Source: Rhyzopertha dominica
Lineage: Eukaryota; Arthropoda; Insecta; Coleoptera; Bostrichidae
Direction: 5' to 3'
Length of the DNA: 64,000 nt
Assembly: GCA_025024175.1 (NCBI GenBank)
Contig: QCXZ01000041.1
Coordinates: forward strand, 10,659,786 to 10,723,785
The notes below the pieces were generated by a model. The model searched no databases, was not told the DNA's origin, and saw only the letters and a list, made by a program, of their open reading frames with translations. Of this stretch, positions 44,890-57,908 are shown piece after piece. The translations under genes were made by a program, and so were the position numbers. Each line of letters begins with the position of its first letter. Position 1 is the stretch's first letter.

Positions 44890-46500
44890 ACGTTTCCAGT
44901 TTTCAATTTGTTTGTTGTAGATTATCAAACGCCTTTATCACATGAATGTAATAGCAATATGTATTTTTCCCACCATCATTAAGACCGGTATAAGTATAGC
45001 ACATTATAGAAAGAAACAGATAACACCATTGTCTAAACAATATAGTTAGGGAAAAAACAAAGCATTTCGTCATATTTTTTTATTCAGGTCAAACTTTCTA
45101 TATGCTATATGAGCATTAAATACAGAAAGAGAATTGATTAAAATCAAACATTATTTAATGTGAATTAATATACCGGTTGCTGGTTGATAAGACTATTCAC
45201 AACACACCATGAAGCAGATTTTCGAGTACTTTGTTCCTGATTACCTGTTTTCTTCTGCTTTCTCAATTTGCTTCTTGTATGATTATCACAATACATTTAT
45301 CAACATTGTTATTATTAAGAGACATACTCACTGCTAATTAGACAAAAAGTATGCGGTGTCATAATTTAAATAAGCAAGTGCAAGGAAAAAAAAAGGAAAT
45401 CGCGTCATTTTTCTATTTGTCAAATACCCTCTATGCTATGATAGATGACGGTAATGAGGAACTTCTCAACATACAAAATTGATAACTGAAATGCTAGTTA
45501 TATTTAATAAAGTCCAAGCAGTACTCATTTAAGTAAATTATTTCAATTTAATTGCAATCGCAAGAAATATATGCATTTAGATGAACAGAATTAGTTAAAA
45601 AACTGACAATTTTAACATTATTTAATATAATTAACGCGCAGAATCTAGTAAAAAGGGGAATCACGATATACAGCGAAGTTTATTTTTCAGTAGTCTAGTT
45701 GTCTTAAACACATTTTTACCATGCTTCAGCTTGCTCCTTTTATGATTACCAATATATATAGTGCCAAGTATTTTTCCATTATTAGTAAGTTAAGCGTATG
45801 GGTATTGCTCATTATAGAGAAAAAGAGCATGCAGTGCCATAATTTAAACAATCTGGTGCAAAAATAATAAAAAAAACTCGCCAGTTTTTTGTATATATTT
45901 AAAACGTTCCATATGCTGTGAAAACACAATTTCGTTTATTCTAATTTAACTTCAATCGGTTGAAATCCATTCTTTTATATAATTAGAATTGACTACTAGT
46001 TAATAAGGACGTTCACGACATATGGAGTACGAGGGTGGTTTTAGGAAATCGTAGATTTTTGCTAGTTTAGTAGCATTTAGCTGATTGTTATTTATTACAG
46101 CAAATATCCTGTACGCTATGGTTATTTCAATTTATTTACAATTACATGAAATATATGCTTTTTGATGAACAGAATTAGTTAAAAAGCTGTCAATTTTAAC
46201 ATTATTTATTACAATCAGCACGCATAAGCTAGTTAAAAAAGGAAATTCACTATCTACAACGAAGTACGAGCATAGTATATTTTTTAGTAGTTTAGTTGTC
46301 TTAAATACATTCTTACCGTCCGATTCACTGTGTGCTTTGGTCTTCAGCTTGTTCCTTCTATGACTACCAACAGACATTGTAGCAAGTATTTCGTTTATTC
46401 TAATTTAACTTTAATCGCTTGAAATCCATTCCTTTATATAAATAGAATTGACTAACAGCAGTAGAGTTTTGCTAGTTTAGTTGTTTTAAACTTATATTCA
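44890..46500. repeat. Degenerate long-period tandem repeats
   Basis: Related blocks recur at irregular spacing. The clearest pair is gatgaacagaattagttaaa at about 45577 and 46162 (period about 585 bp), followed in each by caattttaacattattta and tagttgtcttaaa. Further diverged relatives of the tgattaycaa and cataatttaaa parts occur at about 44920 and 45280. ORFs here are chance. Confidence 0.65.
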
Positions 46501-47381
46501 CCGTTTTGCTTAGCTATCTGAAGTTAGAGTTTACATTATGTATCCACTTGTAGCCGGAGTTAGTTTCATATTTAGTACATTTTCTAAAGGAATCACAAAC
46601 CTGCTGTGGATTAGCCTAGGTTGTGAAATGATAGTTATTTAGCCTATTAAGTCGTTATTTGATGTTTTTGCCACACAATCACGGTTCAAATCTATGAATA
46701 CTCTTAATATTAATTTGTTTATCCTTATTCCAGATAACTGATAATCATTGAAACCCACCGGCTGGTCACATCAAATCCATCGTATGAAATATAACAAAAA
46801 ATAATATAAAACCAGAGAAAAACCTGAGTATAGGTAATTATTAACCATTTACTGTCAAAGTTTTTCCTGATCAACTATCCCATCTCAGTCAAAATTGATA
46901 AATTGATGAGTGGAGTATAGGAGTACATTGGTCATATCGCCATGCATATATGTATATACAACAGAGCTTCTGTAGCAATATGTGGTTATAGCAAATAAAT
47001 ATTTCATATCAATTACACATCAGCCACCCACCTTCACTGATATTATCCCATCTCCCTAGGGCGTAAAAGCCTCAGTCAGAAACATGCTGCTATAATATAC
47101 AAAATGTCAGTCACAGCCATTGTAGTTCACATCTTATTCCATCACACCAAATTCAACAAAAGTCGAATAAAAATAATTGACACTTAATAAATTCACTAAT
47201 TACTGTATGAACATGCAAATCACAGTTATCTTTCTCATCCCATCACATGCAATAAAATTAAGCAAAAAAAAATCGAAAATTTTTTTTCAAAAAAAATTTT
47301 TGATCACGATAGCGAATTACACACATTCGATCGGGCTAATATGCAAATGAGTGGTTCAGCTGTCTCATCATCCCCCTACTC
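46501..47381. other. Non-coding stretch upstream of segmental copy 2
   Basis: No gene seen. Loosely repeated catcccatcac-type motifs at about 47040, 47140 and 47245 hint at a degenerate repeat of roughly 100 bp. Duplication homology begins at about 47382. Confidence 0.45.
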
Positions 47382-49599
47382 AGATTACATTAAAATATTA
47401 TAAAGTAGGCATCTTTACCGTTAGGGGCGCATTTTATATATATACAAGAAAATCAGTAATATTTTAGAAAAATCAAAGCACAGCATTCTAAAGTGCGCAC
47501 ATTAGAACCTCTGTTGACTTGCTTCCTAATTTTGCTTAAACATTTTTAGTCTAATTGCCATGACAACGCCATCAGAGAGGGTAGAATTTATATAACTTTA
47601 AAGTGGAATAACTTAATTTTTAATAAAATCAAATTCAACAAATAATGGCTCTCTTTAAAGCGGGTTTCACGTTCTTTGAATTTAATAATTCAAAGTTTAT
47701 TGCGAATGTTTGATAATAGGGGACGCTATTTAAGAAAATTTTCTATATATCTTAAAAAAACTAAATATACTATTTCTGATAGCACATTACTCAAGCAAGG
47801 TACATGAGAAAACCAGAAGTAAATATCTTTTTCTATTTTCCAATTTCATATACAAGGTTAGCCTGGATGAAGTAATTATGTATAGTAAAATTACACATTT
47901 GCTTATATTTGAGCATTTATCACTATTGTTAAGAAAAATAAATACACTTTTTGGTCAGGAGTAAACTTCGGATATATCCTATTGATCTAAAATGTCGTTC
48001 TATTTAGAGTATATTTACACCTAAGCAGTAGGATGGTCCTTCATTATAGGCCCAAAAAATGTTGAAAGTTGTCCGCCAGTTTTGTACCTTCACTAAAGAA
48101 ACATTTATCCTAAAAATATGAGATCGATTGAACACTGCTAAATGGTGCCGCATCGAGATTAAAGATATTAAATTTTACATAAAACTGAAGAAAAATGTAC
48201 AAAACTGTTGCTTCCATTTGGTTGATTTGGATAAAATTTGGTGTAACATTGAAGTATAGTAGTACCTCATGTACTAAAAATATTTTATTCATAAAATGAA
48301 TTAAAAAATAAAATGGAACAAGATGAATTTTTTAACTTTTGCTATTTATTTTCTGTCTGCCATTTGCCTACAAACAAAAAATAATTTTCACTTAGAGTAT
48401 GTTAATCTAGGGTTATACCAAAAATTTCACTTTTATCATGTAACCACGATTGTTATCACCATAATTTGGACCCAAACAAGTTTGCCAGATAAGTTAACTC
48501 AAATTTTAATCCTGCATTAGAATACCTAGTGACACCTATTTTTTACTGCAATTTCAAAGTAACAAAAACAATTTTATGTGAAGCAAAGTTGTCTATAAAG
48601 AACATTAATTGAACGTTACGTTAATAGTCTTATCAAATTTTGTATCAAGCTAATTCAAGTGACGCTGCATAGCCACCCTCTACAAATTTAAAGTTCAGCG
48701 CTTGCTATGTTTTTAACTGAAAGTTCGATTATTTTGTAATTTCAAATAAATGTACCTTATTCAGAAAGATAGATTTTGCTTACGCACACTGATTGTATGC
48801 AAGTTTTAGTTATATACTTGTTTCTAAATAGAAGGCTGGCAATAGAAAATCAAAAATTCAATTAAGAAAACATTTTTTTTGTTAATCAAGAAACTTTGAC
48901 CGGGGCTTAGTTTTTATTTTTATAATTCACAGTATTGAGTATTTGAGTTAAAAAAATATATCCATAAGGTGGTTATACTAAAATGCAAAACTACATCAAA
49001 TTTCATGCAAATATGATGACTGGAAATAGCACTTTTACCTTGTTTTCTCACATTAAAAATAAAATAAAAAATTCGACCATTTGGTAACATCCGATCGATT
49101 TTAAATTTTTAACATAAAAGTTTAATTAAGGACCACCCTACAGTATATGAAAATTCTTTGATATTTGCAACCTTATATAACTTAGTCTCCTTGATATTAA
49201 GGGTTTTCAGTAAATGTAATATTACAAATTCGATATACCCGAGAAAATCATGAAGACGTAATTTATGAATAAACGTGTGACAATTCACATAAAAATCCAG
49301 AACTATAAAATAACGGGTACACCAACGCAAAGGTAGGCATTTTTTCTAGATTTTTTTTTAATATATTACATATCACTATAAAATTAAGGAATATAAAGTT
49401 ATTTCACGATAGCATTGAAAATATTGCCATTAGACACAATTGATGCTTAACCATCTTGTAGAATAACAACATATGGACTTAGTGGGTTATAAACCTCGCA
49501 AATAAAGAAGTGAGCAAATTAAATGCTTGATATTTTATTTAAAACGCATATGGCATTTTCCAGTTAATTTATCCATATGCATGACAACATACTAAATAT

Positions 49600-49870
49600 T
49601 CGATATAAATAATAGACGCTCGATAAATCTAATGAATGGTCGATATAAAATTTTCACGCATGTTAAAATAGTAATACTCGATAAATATCATAGACGCTCG
49701 GTAAATGCTCAGTATAAATTTTACATGCATGTCAAAGTTGTAAACTTAGATAAATATAATAGACANCCGATAAATCTAACGAATGTGCAGTAACAAATTT
49801 AAATGTTACCTTAATTATTAAAAATATTGGGTAAAATATAATAAATGCTCAATAAATATTAAATTGAAAA
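49600..49870. repeat. Degenerate tandem repeat, copy 2 of the 15140-15490 array
   Basis: Same tagacgctcgataaatcta-type units as at 15140, with fewer clear copies and one N at 49766. Confidence 0.6.
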
Positions 49871-50927
49871 ATGATGGTGAAAGAATAGGTACTTGCCATC
49901 AATAAAAATGGCCTCTGCATCAACTTTTAAGCAGTAGCTGTACAACACCTTTAAACATTACTGTAGGTATGTACCTATATTTTTATTTAAAATTTTAAAA
50001 AAGTGATACAAAATAAGCACTTAATTGACCAAATAAACAAACATATTTTTTGGTAGCTGTTTACATAATTGGAAAACAATATGCACTCGCAATAAAGAAC
50101 TTAAACTATTGTTTGGTAGGTCCGCTAACAAAACTTCAATCTGAAATAAAAATGGCACATGTACAACATACAGGGAAAAATTAACCTGTCACTTACCTAT
50201 TGAAGTAAAAGAGCTCTTTTAGATTTGGCTGGTCGCCTATGCGGCCTCTTTCTTCCAATTGGAATTGCTTTTGCTTTTTGCACCGAACGGAATAAGGATT
50301 AGCATTGGGAAATAGACGCGACACACGTCTATTCATTAGTGATGCAATAAAATGCATTTCAAATTATTATAACATGCAAATTTATCGAGCATTTATATTT
50401 TTTTAATGCATTGCGGAAGAATCCTAAATTTAATTCAATAGTGAACGTAAAATATCGAGCAATTATATATTTGCATAGTGCAAATTTCAGTAAAATACCG
50501 ACCAAATAGGATATTTTATATTGTGATTTTATAAAAAAAAATATTTGGAAGTTTCCATTATTTTATCCTGCATTTTCTATTTTTCATCGAGCATTTAGTA
50601 TTTTCTCAATCTGCAAACTGCATTAAGTTACTAGGCGTTAATTACAACCCAATAAAGAAACGATCACAGCTTTGACTTAGCCATGGATCCAAAGTTCGCC
50701 TAAAATGTATGCAAGCAAAACAAAATTTGGATTACCCGAAAACATCTAATACCATACAGACCCATACTTAGGTTAACCATGTTTATCTGCTGGTCCAGGA
50801 TGGTACGGACGGATAATTCCCTGATCCGCTATCTTGCAACCGCATTAAAAAGTGCTTTAATGTCTCTTACAGGTAGCTAATCCTTTAAATATTGTTATAC
50901 CTGCTAATATTTTGGCGGAGTAGAAAT

Positions 50928-50936
50928 TATAAAAAG
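50928..50936 (+). promoter_or_regulatory. TATA box, SIAH-like gene unit 3 (displaced)
   Basis: TATAAAAAG corresponds to the unit 2 TATA box, but the initiator-like tcattt is now at 51145, about 219 bp away instead of 32, because of an insertion. Confidence 0.55.
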
Positions 50937-50939
50937 TGT

Positions 50940-50952
50940 AATAATAATAATA

Positions 50953-50997
<45 letters not shown>

Positions 50998-51126
50998 GTA
51001 TATTTCATTCCAACAGACCTAAAGTCTACAAAGGAATAATAATAGTTACAAAACATAATTCTTACATCTACGTACAAATGACTCAAATGGCGATACAAAA
51101 ATATCAACACTTCTACATATTTCATT
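50940..51126. mobile_element. Insertion with (TAA)n run, possible LINE 3' end on the minus strand
   Basis: A block absent from segmental copy 1 begins with a TAA run (to about 51000) followed by about 125 bp of unique sequence. Read on the minus strand it is sequence ending in (TTA)n, as in 3' ends of some LINEs. The flanks suggest a short taat duplication. ORFs of Asn or Ile runs here are translation artefacts. Confidence 0.55.
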
Positions 51127-51146
51127 AATGATGGGACAATAACTTC

Positions 51147-51256
51147 ATTTGTGTATATTTCGTCTCACATATCGTGCGACTGTGTTTTGCTCCAGCTTCT
51201 CGACATTTCCTAACGCAAGTTTATGTGTGTTATAGTGGTCTGTGAAATAAGAACAG
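51147..51256 (+). other. Putative 5'-UTR exon of SIAH-like gene, unit 3
   Basis: Conserved with 16633-16742, ending gaacag|gtgagt. Same reasoning as for unit 2. Whether it is transcribed is doubtful because its TATA box is displaced. Confidence 0.5.
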
Positions 51257-54019
51257 GTGAGTTAATTTTATTTTTTACTAATGTAGATTGTTAGTTTGTA
51301 AATTACATTTGTACTATGTGGTTCAGAAAAGTTTTGGCGAAGGAAACCCGTAGAAAATACAACAGCTGAATTAACAAACTTGTCGTGTGTTATTCTTGAT
51401 AATTGCCAAAACTAGTTCTGTGAGAAACAAACACCAAATTAGGGTTTATTTTAGTTTTAAAGTATCTAGTAAATATACTGTCTTAGATGACTGGAAGAGG
51501 GTAACATAATCTTGATGAACAGTATACATTTTTTGTTAATTGTACTACCTATAGTTTGATTGCCAGTCCCAGTTGAGAACTTAATAAATTTACTAAAAGT
51601 CGTCAATATATATTTGGAACACGTAGGCATTTGTGATTTGTGTCATTCGCGGTGAATTTAGCTAAAGCATAGGCCGTAAATTTTAAACACGTACGTTTTT
51701 GGAAGTGCATAATGTCGCCAACTCTGCATTTTTTGTTTCAAATAATACACTTTGTATATTTTAAATTTAATATTGACAAATCATATCCGTAGTTACGAAT
51801 TAAAATAACCATTCAGAATCGACTATTTTTATGGGTACCCTAAATCCGTGCACTGTTACGACTTTTTTATTGTGTCAAATATATAAAAATGTCGATTCGT
51901 TAAGTCTCTGACGAAAAGATTCTAAAATTTGATTCAGGGCATAATTTTAACAAATACAATTGGATCTTGATAAATTAGCAACTATTTACGTTATCTCAAT
52001 TTTTCTCTAATGCAGTGTTGCAACATTTAACCTTAATATTTGTGCTAATTTGTTTTAGTTGTCAAAGTTGCTTTATACAAACTATGTTTTTTTTTAAATA
52101 TCAATTAAATATGTGAAAAATATTAATACAAAAAAATTATAGGTAGATCGGTTTTGGAAAATAAACTAACGACATATTCAAAATAAAGCCGTAAAAGAGT
52201 GACTTTTTTGCACATCATATTTTGTTTGAAAACCTTTTAATTACCCAAAAATTCCCAATTACAGAATTTGAATTAGGCAGTCCATTCAATGTTTCATCTG
52301 AAAATATTCCCTCCCCCAGTTATAATTTTTGATTACGTTAAGGTTTAAGTAGAAGGTTTGGATAAAATTCGAGTAAAATTTTTCATTGATGTTACCAACA
52401 ATAAAAGATTAATATGGGAGAAGACTTTAGTTCAGTTTTTTGATGCATAAAATACTAAACAAATATGTATACATATTCTAAAAACAAATGTGGAAAACAA
52501 AATTTCAAAACTTGCATAGTTACGAGAGCATGTCACAGTTTAATTATATATATAAAAAAATAGGTATAAGGTAACGAAGAGGCCATACGTCAAAGTAGGC
52601 CAAAATAAACCAACTTACCTTAGAACAATTTACCAAGCCTTTCAAATTATGGTCGTTTATATCGTTTCTTTCGACTGCTCTTTCGTTTTTTAAGATTCAA
52701 ATGTAGTACAGAGGTATATATAATAATTATTCCAAATATGGCATGGTATTTACATTTTGACTAAATCGAAGAACACACTCAAGAGGTTTTTTTATTATTT
52801 TTTTTTCAATATTTTTGTAGAACAAATAATTATAAAACATTTTAATATTTTCCTAAAATCTAGTGCATTTATTTGTCGTGTGTGGCCATTTCCAAGAAAA
52901 ATCGATTTAAATTTAACCCTGTGCGTTAAATAAAATCTAATAATCATAAAATAGGTACTTCTAATGTAGTAAGCTTAAAGTTATTAATTTGACACCTAAT
53001 TCATATTAATTAAATAAATAAAATCTAACATAAAGAGTAAAACCTTATTAAGTATTAAGTAACAGCACAAAATACAATATGAAGAGCAATTACATTAATC
53101 ATAAAGAACAATAACATTAACCATATTAATGCATAAATGAATATCTACATATTTACATATTTAAAAGATGTTCAAAATACCCTCCATCTGCATATTATTG
53201 ACACCTTTTAAAGAAACAAGTAGGTATTTATTAATGCGTTAATATGGTTATTGTTATTGTTTAATTATTGTTATTAATATTGCTCTTCGTATTGCATTTT
53301 GTGCGATTACTCTATAAAATTGTACCATTTTATATTGGTTGTTATTTAATTCACGCGAATTAGACAGTCAAATTAATGAAATACGCTTACTAAATTAGAA
53401 GTTTTTATGATCATTAAATTTATTTCAACTTGTAATGACAAATGTAAATCGCTTTTATTTAAAAACCACGCGTTTTAACGGCACATGACATGTATACCTT
53501 TCTAAAAGTAAATCTAATAGTTTTTGAGGAACGAAAATGGTTTATAATTATTTATCCTACAAAAAGATATTGCAAGATCGCCCTGAGCGTCCTCTGTGAT
53601 TTATTGAAATTGCAAATGTACTATCTCAATTCGACCAATTTGATATACCACAGTACTACATTAAATAATATATTAAAAACATTCAACAGCTGTCGAAAAA
53701 AATTAATAGAGAAAAATAACTTTGCAGACACTTCCAAAGCCTTATGCATAAGTTCTATTTTAGCCTTTCCATAGGTATATGACGACAATTAGATTTTTAC
53801 AGTTATTATCGTGGGATAATCTTCCTTTGCAGATATTGGTCCATTCTCGTTTGTGCCGAAAGACATAAAAGGTTNCAACATTTTTGTAATACTCTTTTGT
53901 AAAGTACTCTTATACCCATTATTTAAAATTTTCCGAACNACAGTACAAAANGAAAATAAAAAGATATTTGAAAATTTAGTTCAAACNAAATATTCAATAC
54001 TCTTGGAATTTTATTTCAG
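51257..54019 (+). other. 5'-UTR intron of SIAH-like gene, unit 3
   Basis: Collinear with 16743-20040. Contains the foldback copy at about 52876-53487. No coding content. Confidence 0.5.
52876..53487. repeat. Long foldback, copy 2
   Basis: Same imperfect inverted repeat as at 18611-19205, with loop near 53170-53200 (ttaaaagatgt against acaccttttaa). Confidence 0.7.
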
Positions 54020-54020
54020 G

Positions 54021-54388
54021 ATGGCTGATATGAATGAAGCAATTCGTGAAGAATTTCAGTGCAAAGTGTGCCTAGACTATATGCATCCTCCCATCAGACA
54101 GTGTGCAATAGGACATTCATTTTGTAACTCGTGCTTCAAACGAGTGTCGAAATGTCCCACGTGCCGAGGAGCCCTCACCGATACGCGCAGCCGTGTACTG
54201 GAAAGCGTACATGACAAGATCCTGTTTCCGTGCTCGAATGCTTCTATAGGATGCGAACAGCCGATCCGAGGTGATTCAATAACGGACCACAGTATACGCT
54301 GTCCGACTGCATGGATGGCTTGCCTAATCAGTATGTGTGATGGATGTACGTGGACTGGACCTGTGGTGGATTTCTACGATCACTGCAT
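54021..54388 (+). CDS. SIAH-like E3 ubiquitin ligase, RING exon (unit 3)
   Basis: The acceptor cag ends at 54019 and ATG follows one base later; donor at|gtaagt at 54389. All RING ligands (CKVC, CAIGH, CNSC, CPTC) and the first zinc finger (C71, C78, H90, C94) are present. The first half matches exon 1a of unit 2 (MADMNEAIREEF, CLDYM, CAIGH); the second half matches exon 1b (FPCSNASIGCEQPIRGDS, DGCTWTGPVVDFYDHC). The flanks follow the same pattern. The exon is intact, but the gene's 3' exon begins with a premature stop, so the predicted product is only 127 residues: RING and zinc fingers without the substrate-binding domain. Confidence 0.8.
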
Positions 54389-56706
54389 GTAAGTATACCC
54401 ATTCTTGAAATATAACATAATATGGTTGGTCTGGTCTAGTTGCTCTTCCACTCTTCAGCAAATTGTATTGCCTAGCAAAGCAGGATCTTATGAAATCTAT
54501 AGTTTTTTTAATATTTCTCAATTAATGTAATATCCCACTGTATTGTTTTCGCTGATGCGAATTGATCTGAAATATTTCAGTGATTTCTTCTTTCAGAAGC
54601 TAATGCATCGAACTTATTATATGGAGCAGTATTTTTGTATATCCATATAAATGTAGTGTATTTGTTTCCAGCCGTAACTAGATACTTCGTACTTAGCGGC
54701 GACCATATAGAATTTGGATTTTGTCTTCATCTTTTATGGTCACTTTTAGTCACTAATTGCCAAAAAGTATTTTCTTGGTTAACGTAAAGTCTTGCATTGA
54801 CAAATTCCTTGTCAAAACTGAGGGTCACTTGGATGACAACACATGTGTTCTATTTTGCATCCATTTAGCCATGTTCCTTTTTAAATTTTGACGTTTTCGG
54901 TGCACTGATAAAAACCTCCAGAGTCAAAAAGATAGAAAGATGCGGTTTTCGACTATAGATAAGGCATGAAAAGATTTTTAAGTATTGTAGAAATCATTTT
55001 AAATTTACTGAAAAAATTTTTTTTAATAAGAGAGTTTAGATTTCGCCACAATTGGTCGCGCCAGTTTTTCTTTGTAATTTTCAGTTGTTCTCACCTCTCT
55101 GTTAAGACAAAGACGCCAGTTTCTACTAATCAGAGAGCGTCTCTTAGTAAACCCTTTATTTGCAACATTCCTGCAAAAGACGAAAAATGCTTTTCGTAAT
55201 GCCCTATTTTTATGTCCTCATATCGTTACTACCGCTTTCTATTGAACTTTTACATACACTACACGAAATGTTGTTTAGCAGTTGAAGAGCTTCTTTGCCT
55301 TTTTTACCCATTGGGTGTAAAAGTGTGGAGTATATCTCACTTACTCCCTTTTTCTCTTCATCCATTTTTCCATTGCTTTACATTGCAACTCCTGTGTGTT
55401 TGAACCTTTCAACATGTTCTATTTGCTTTCCGTTTATTATTATGCCTACAATTTTTTGCACCTTTCCCATGATCATTGTTGTTGCTTTACTTGTGTTAAC
55501 TTATTAAATCTACATTTTGTTGTAACTTCTCTTCGTTCTCTGCACAAATCATTAGGTTGCCTGCAAATGCACATTCTCCCAGCTTTATCACCTTTAATTT
55601 TATGTATCTTAAATTAACGTTGTTGGCGTTATTATGTATACTATAATCTTTGGTACTTCCTTTTTTATTCTTCTAATGTTCCTATTGAGCCTCTATTTAA
55701 CTGTTTTTTGTGCTATTTGTTCCACATTCTTGGTGAAGCAGTTTTTCTAGCTGTCCACTATTTGATGGCATTCTATTTCTGTTCCAAACTCTTTTCAAGC
55801 CTTCATTTTGGTTTCTTTTACCAATTATTTGACTCTTATTTTATGCTCTTTTCACCTTATGTATGATATTCCGCTTTTGCTTTAGTAGTATATGGTTTCC
55901 ATACTTCTTTCTTCTTTGCTACATAGTTTTTATCTCCTATGTGAATGAGCCAGTAGTATAGTTCATACTTCAGTTCAATACAGCTCTTTTTTCTTTACAA
56001 GTATACCCAACAAAATTTTTAAGGCAAACGTGTTTCGCTGTTCAATACAAGAATAGCATTCATAGTTTTGTTGTTTCTGATCCTCTATATTTTAGGTCAT
56101 AGCATTTATTATCTTTTCTGATCCCAAAGAGCGTATCAGAAATATCGATGTTAATATATTTGGATACTTGTTAGGAAGCATTTTATTTATCATTCAAGAG
56201 TGAATGTTCAACGATATTACTATAGCGATTTTTGGCTAAAAATCCCGCATAAATCTGCATGTTGCTTATTATCCTTTTCCCGCGAACTAGATTTTTTTCT
56301 GAACGGCAGTTTAAGGTGTGCCTTCTGCGGAGAATAATCGGTGTCTTCACTAATTAACAGATTTTGTAAACACCTACGTAATTATCGAAATTTTAAACTT
56401 CCGTATCTCCCCTTCTAGCTTTTCTTTTGTCTCTAGCAAGTTTCCTAATCTCATTTCTCTAGACGTCTGGTCAAACGTATTACATTAACAAATTTCAATA
56501 ATAAAAGGCAAAAAGGGACTATCATTAAATCGATCAAGTAAGCAAACCGTATTATATTGTACGGATTCGAACTATCTGGGAGTGCGTCAAGATGAAGTCA
56601 ATTTTAACAAAAGCTTGCTGGCTTTGCCTTTGTAAATCATGCTTCTATTATTATTAATCTTATTATTATTATTCGAGTACTAATCCTATTTTTCCTTCTT
56701 TTCCAG
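54389..56706 (+). other. SIAH-like intron, unit 3
   Basis: Homologous to the introns of units 1 and 2; a short ATT run at about 56646-56680 precedes the acceptor. ORFs between 54966 and 55617 are chance frames. Confidence 0.65.
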
Positions 56707-57130
56707 CTCTATCCATAAATAGCAAGTGATGGATTTCCCCAACACTCTAACACTGAGCAACATGTTTCAAGATAAGAGCGTTCCACATGGGGAAGCAGTT
56801 TACCATCTTGTGGAAGAAGACTCCAGACTGTTCGTCTCGACTTGGCGAATTAACTCCAACATGGACTTACTCTTCCACTCCTTATTTTATGTGGGTCCGC
56901 AAGAACATGCCGGGAAGTTCTACTATGACCTCACCGTATACGCAGAAGGTCATCCCGGGAGCAGTGCGATTAGAATAAGTGCCCAGTGCATGCCAATACA
57001 CGACTGGCGTTTGACTCAGTTCTGGAGCAACTCTATCCCAATCCAACGCTCAATGGTGAGGCATTGCATTGGAGAAAAAGGACTGGAACNCCGCATCAGC
57101 GTTAGTGCAAGNGCAATGGCGGAGTTTTAA
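56707..57130 (+). pseudogene. SIAH-like substrate-binding exon with in-frame TAG (unit 3)
   Basis: The exon keeps its acceptor, length (424 bp) and final TAA, and is almost identical to the unit 1 exon. The fifth full codon is TAG (56720-56722) where units 1 and 2 have CAG (Gln), a single C-to-T change. Spliced to the RING exon, translation would stop after SIHK. Everything downstream remains open (two Ns at 57090 and 57112), so the lesion is young. Confidence 0.85.
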
Positions 57131-57163
57131 TGTTTTAATTCGTATTTTGTATAAATGACTGCA

Positions 57164-57169
57164 AATAAA
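57164..57169 (+). terminator. Poly(A) signal AATAAA, SIAH unit 3
   Basis: Conserved with units 1 and 2, 34 bp after the exon's terminal TAA. Confidence 0.55.
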
Positions 57170-57359
57170 ATGTATTTGTAAATAAATATATAGTTGAATA
57201 TATTGAATATAAAACGATTAGATGTGATCGCAATATTTTACGAGTATTGATTTAATGCCGATCGATCTGCAGAAGTATATATTTAAAAAAGGTTTGCGGT
57301 GTAATTATTTATTAGCTTGTGTTTTTATACATTTGTTTTGATCTGTTTAAGGTTTACTG

Positions 57360-57908
57360 AGAGGAGGCAACCCCATAAAATGACTTACTCTCGATTAAAA
57401 AATTATTTACTATCTTACGGATCATTTGGAAAGCCCCGACCGAAAGGAAAAAAGAAAATCGCGCAAATGATGTGATAAATGTTTTAGCAATGGTAGAGAC
57501 AAACCCGAAGACATCTGTTAGAGAAATAGAAAAAGATGTTGCGGTAACAAAGAATATTCGCAATCATAAAAATTTTGGAAGGGTCGTTATCCTTAAACAC
57601 GTCCCTCAAGATGCGCTTGTGTTTTACAGTGATGAGGCTCATTTTCATTTGACTGGATGTGTCAGTAAGCATACTATGTGCTACTGGGCTGCCGACAACC
57701 CCCGAGAACTCCATCAGAAGCCTTTGCATTCACCACGTGTCACCGTTTGGTGTGCAATCTCGTCAGTTGGGATTATCGGCCCATGGATTTTTTTTTTTGG
57801 GAAAAAGAGCAGACTGTCACAGTCACTTCCGACCGTTATGTGAACATGCTTGTGCAGTTTTTTTGCCACGTCTTAATTAAATTGGCTTAAAGGACATATG
57901 GTTTCACT
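57360..57908 (+). pseudogene. Tc1/mariner-like transposase, 5' part
   Basis: The frame 57472-57843 reads VETNPKTSVREIEKDVAVTK, then FYSDEAHFHLTG (first catalytic Asp region), YWAADNPRELHQKPLHSPRV and TVWCAISSVGIIGPWIFF, a typical insect mariner-like (DDE_3) transposase. It has an internal deletion after the helix-turn-helix, then a frameshift (SDRYVNMLVQFF in the next frame). It is cut by the hAT insertion at 57909. Confidence 0.75.

Noticed and set aside
50892..51128. ORFs with poly-Asn / poly-Ile
   Set aside because: Translation of the TAA microsatellite inside an insertion.
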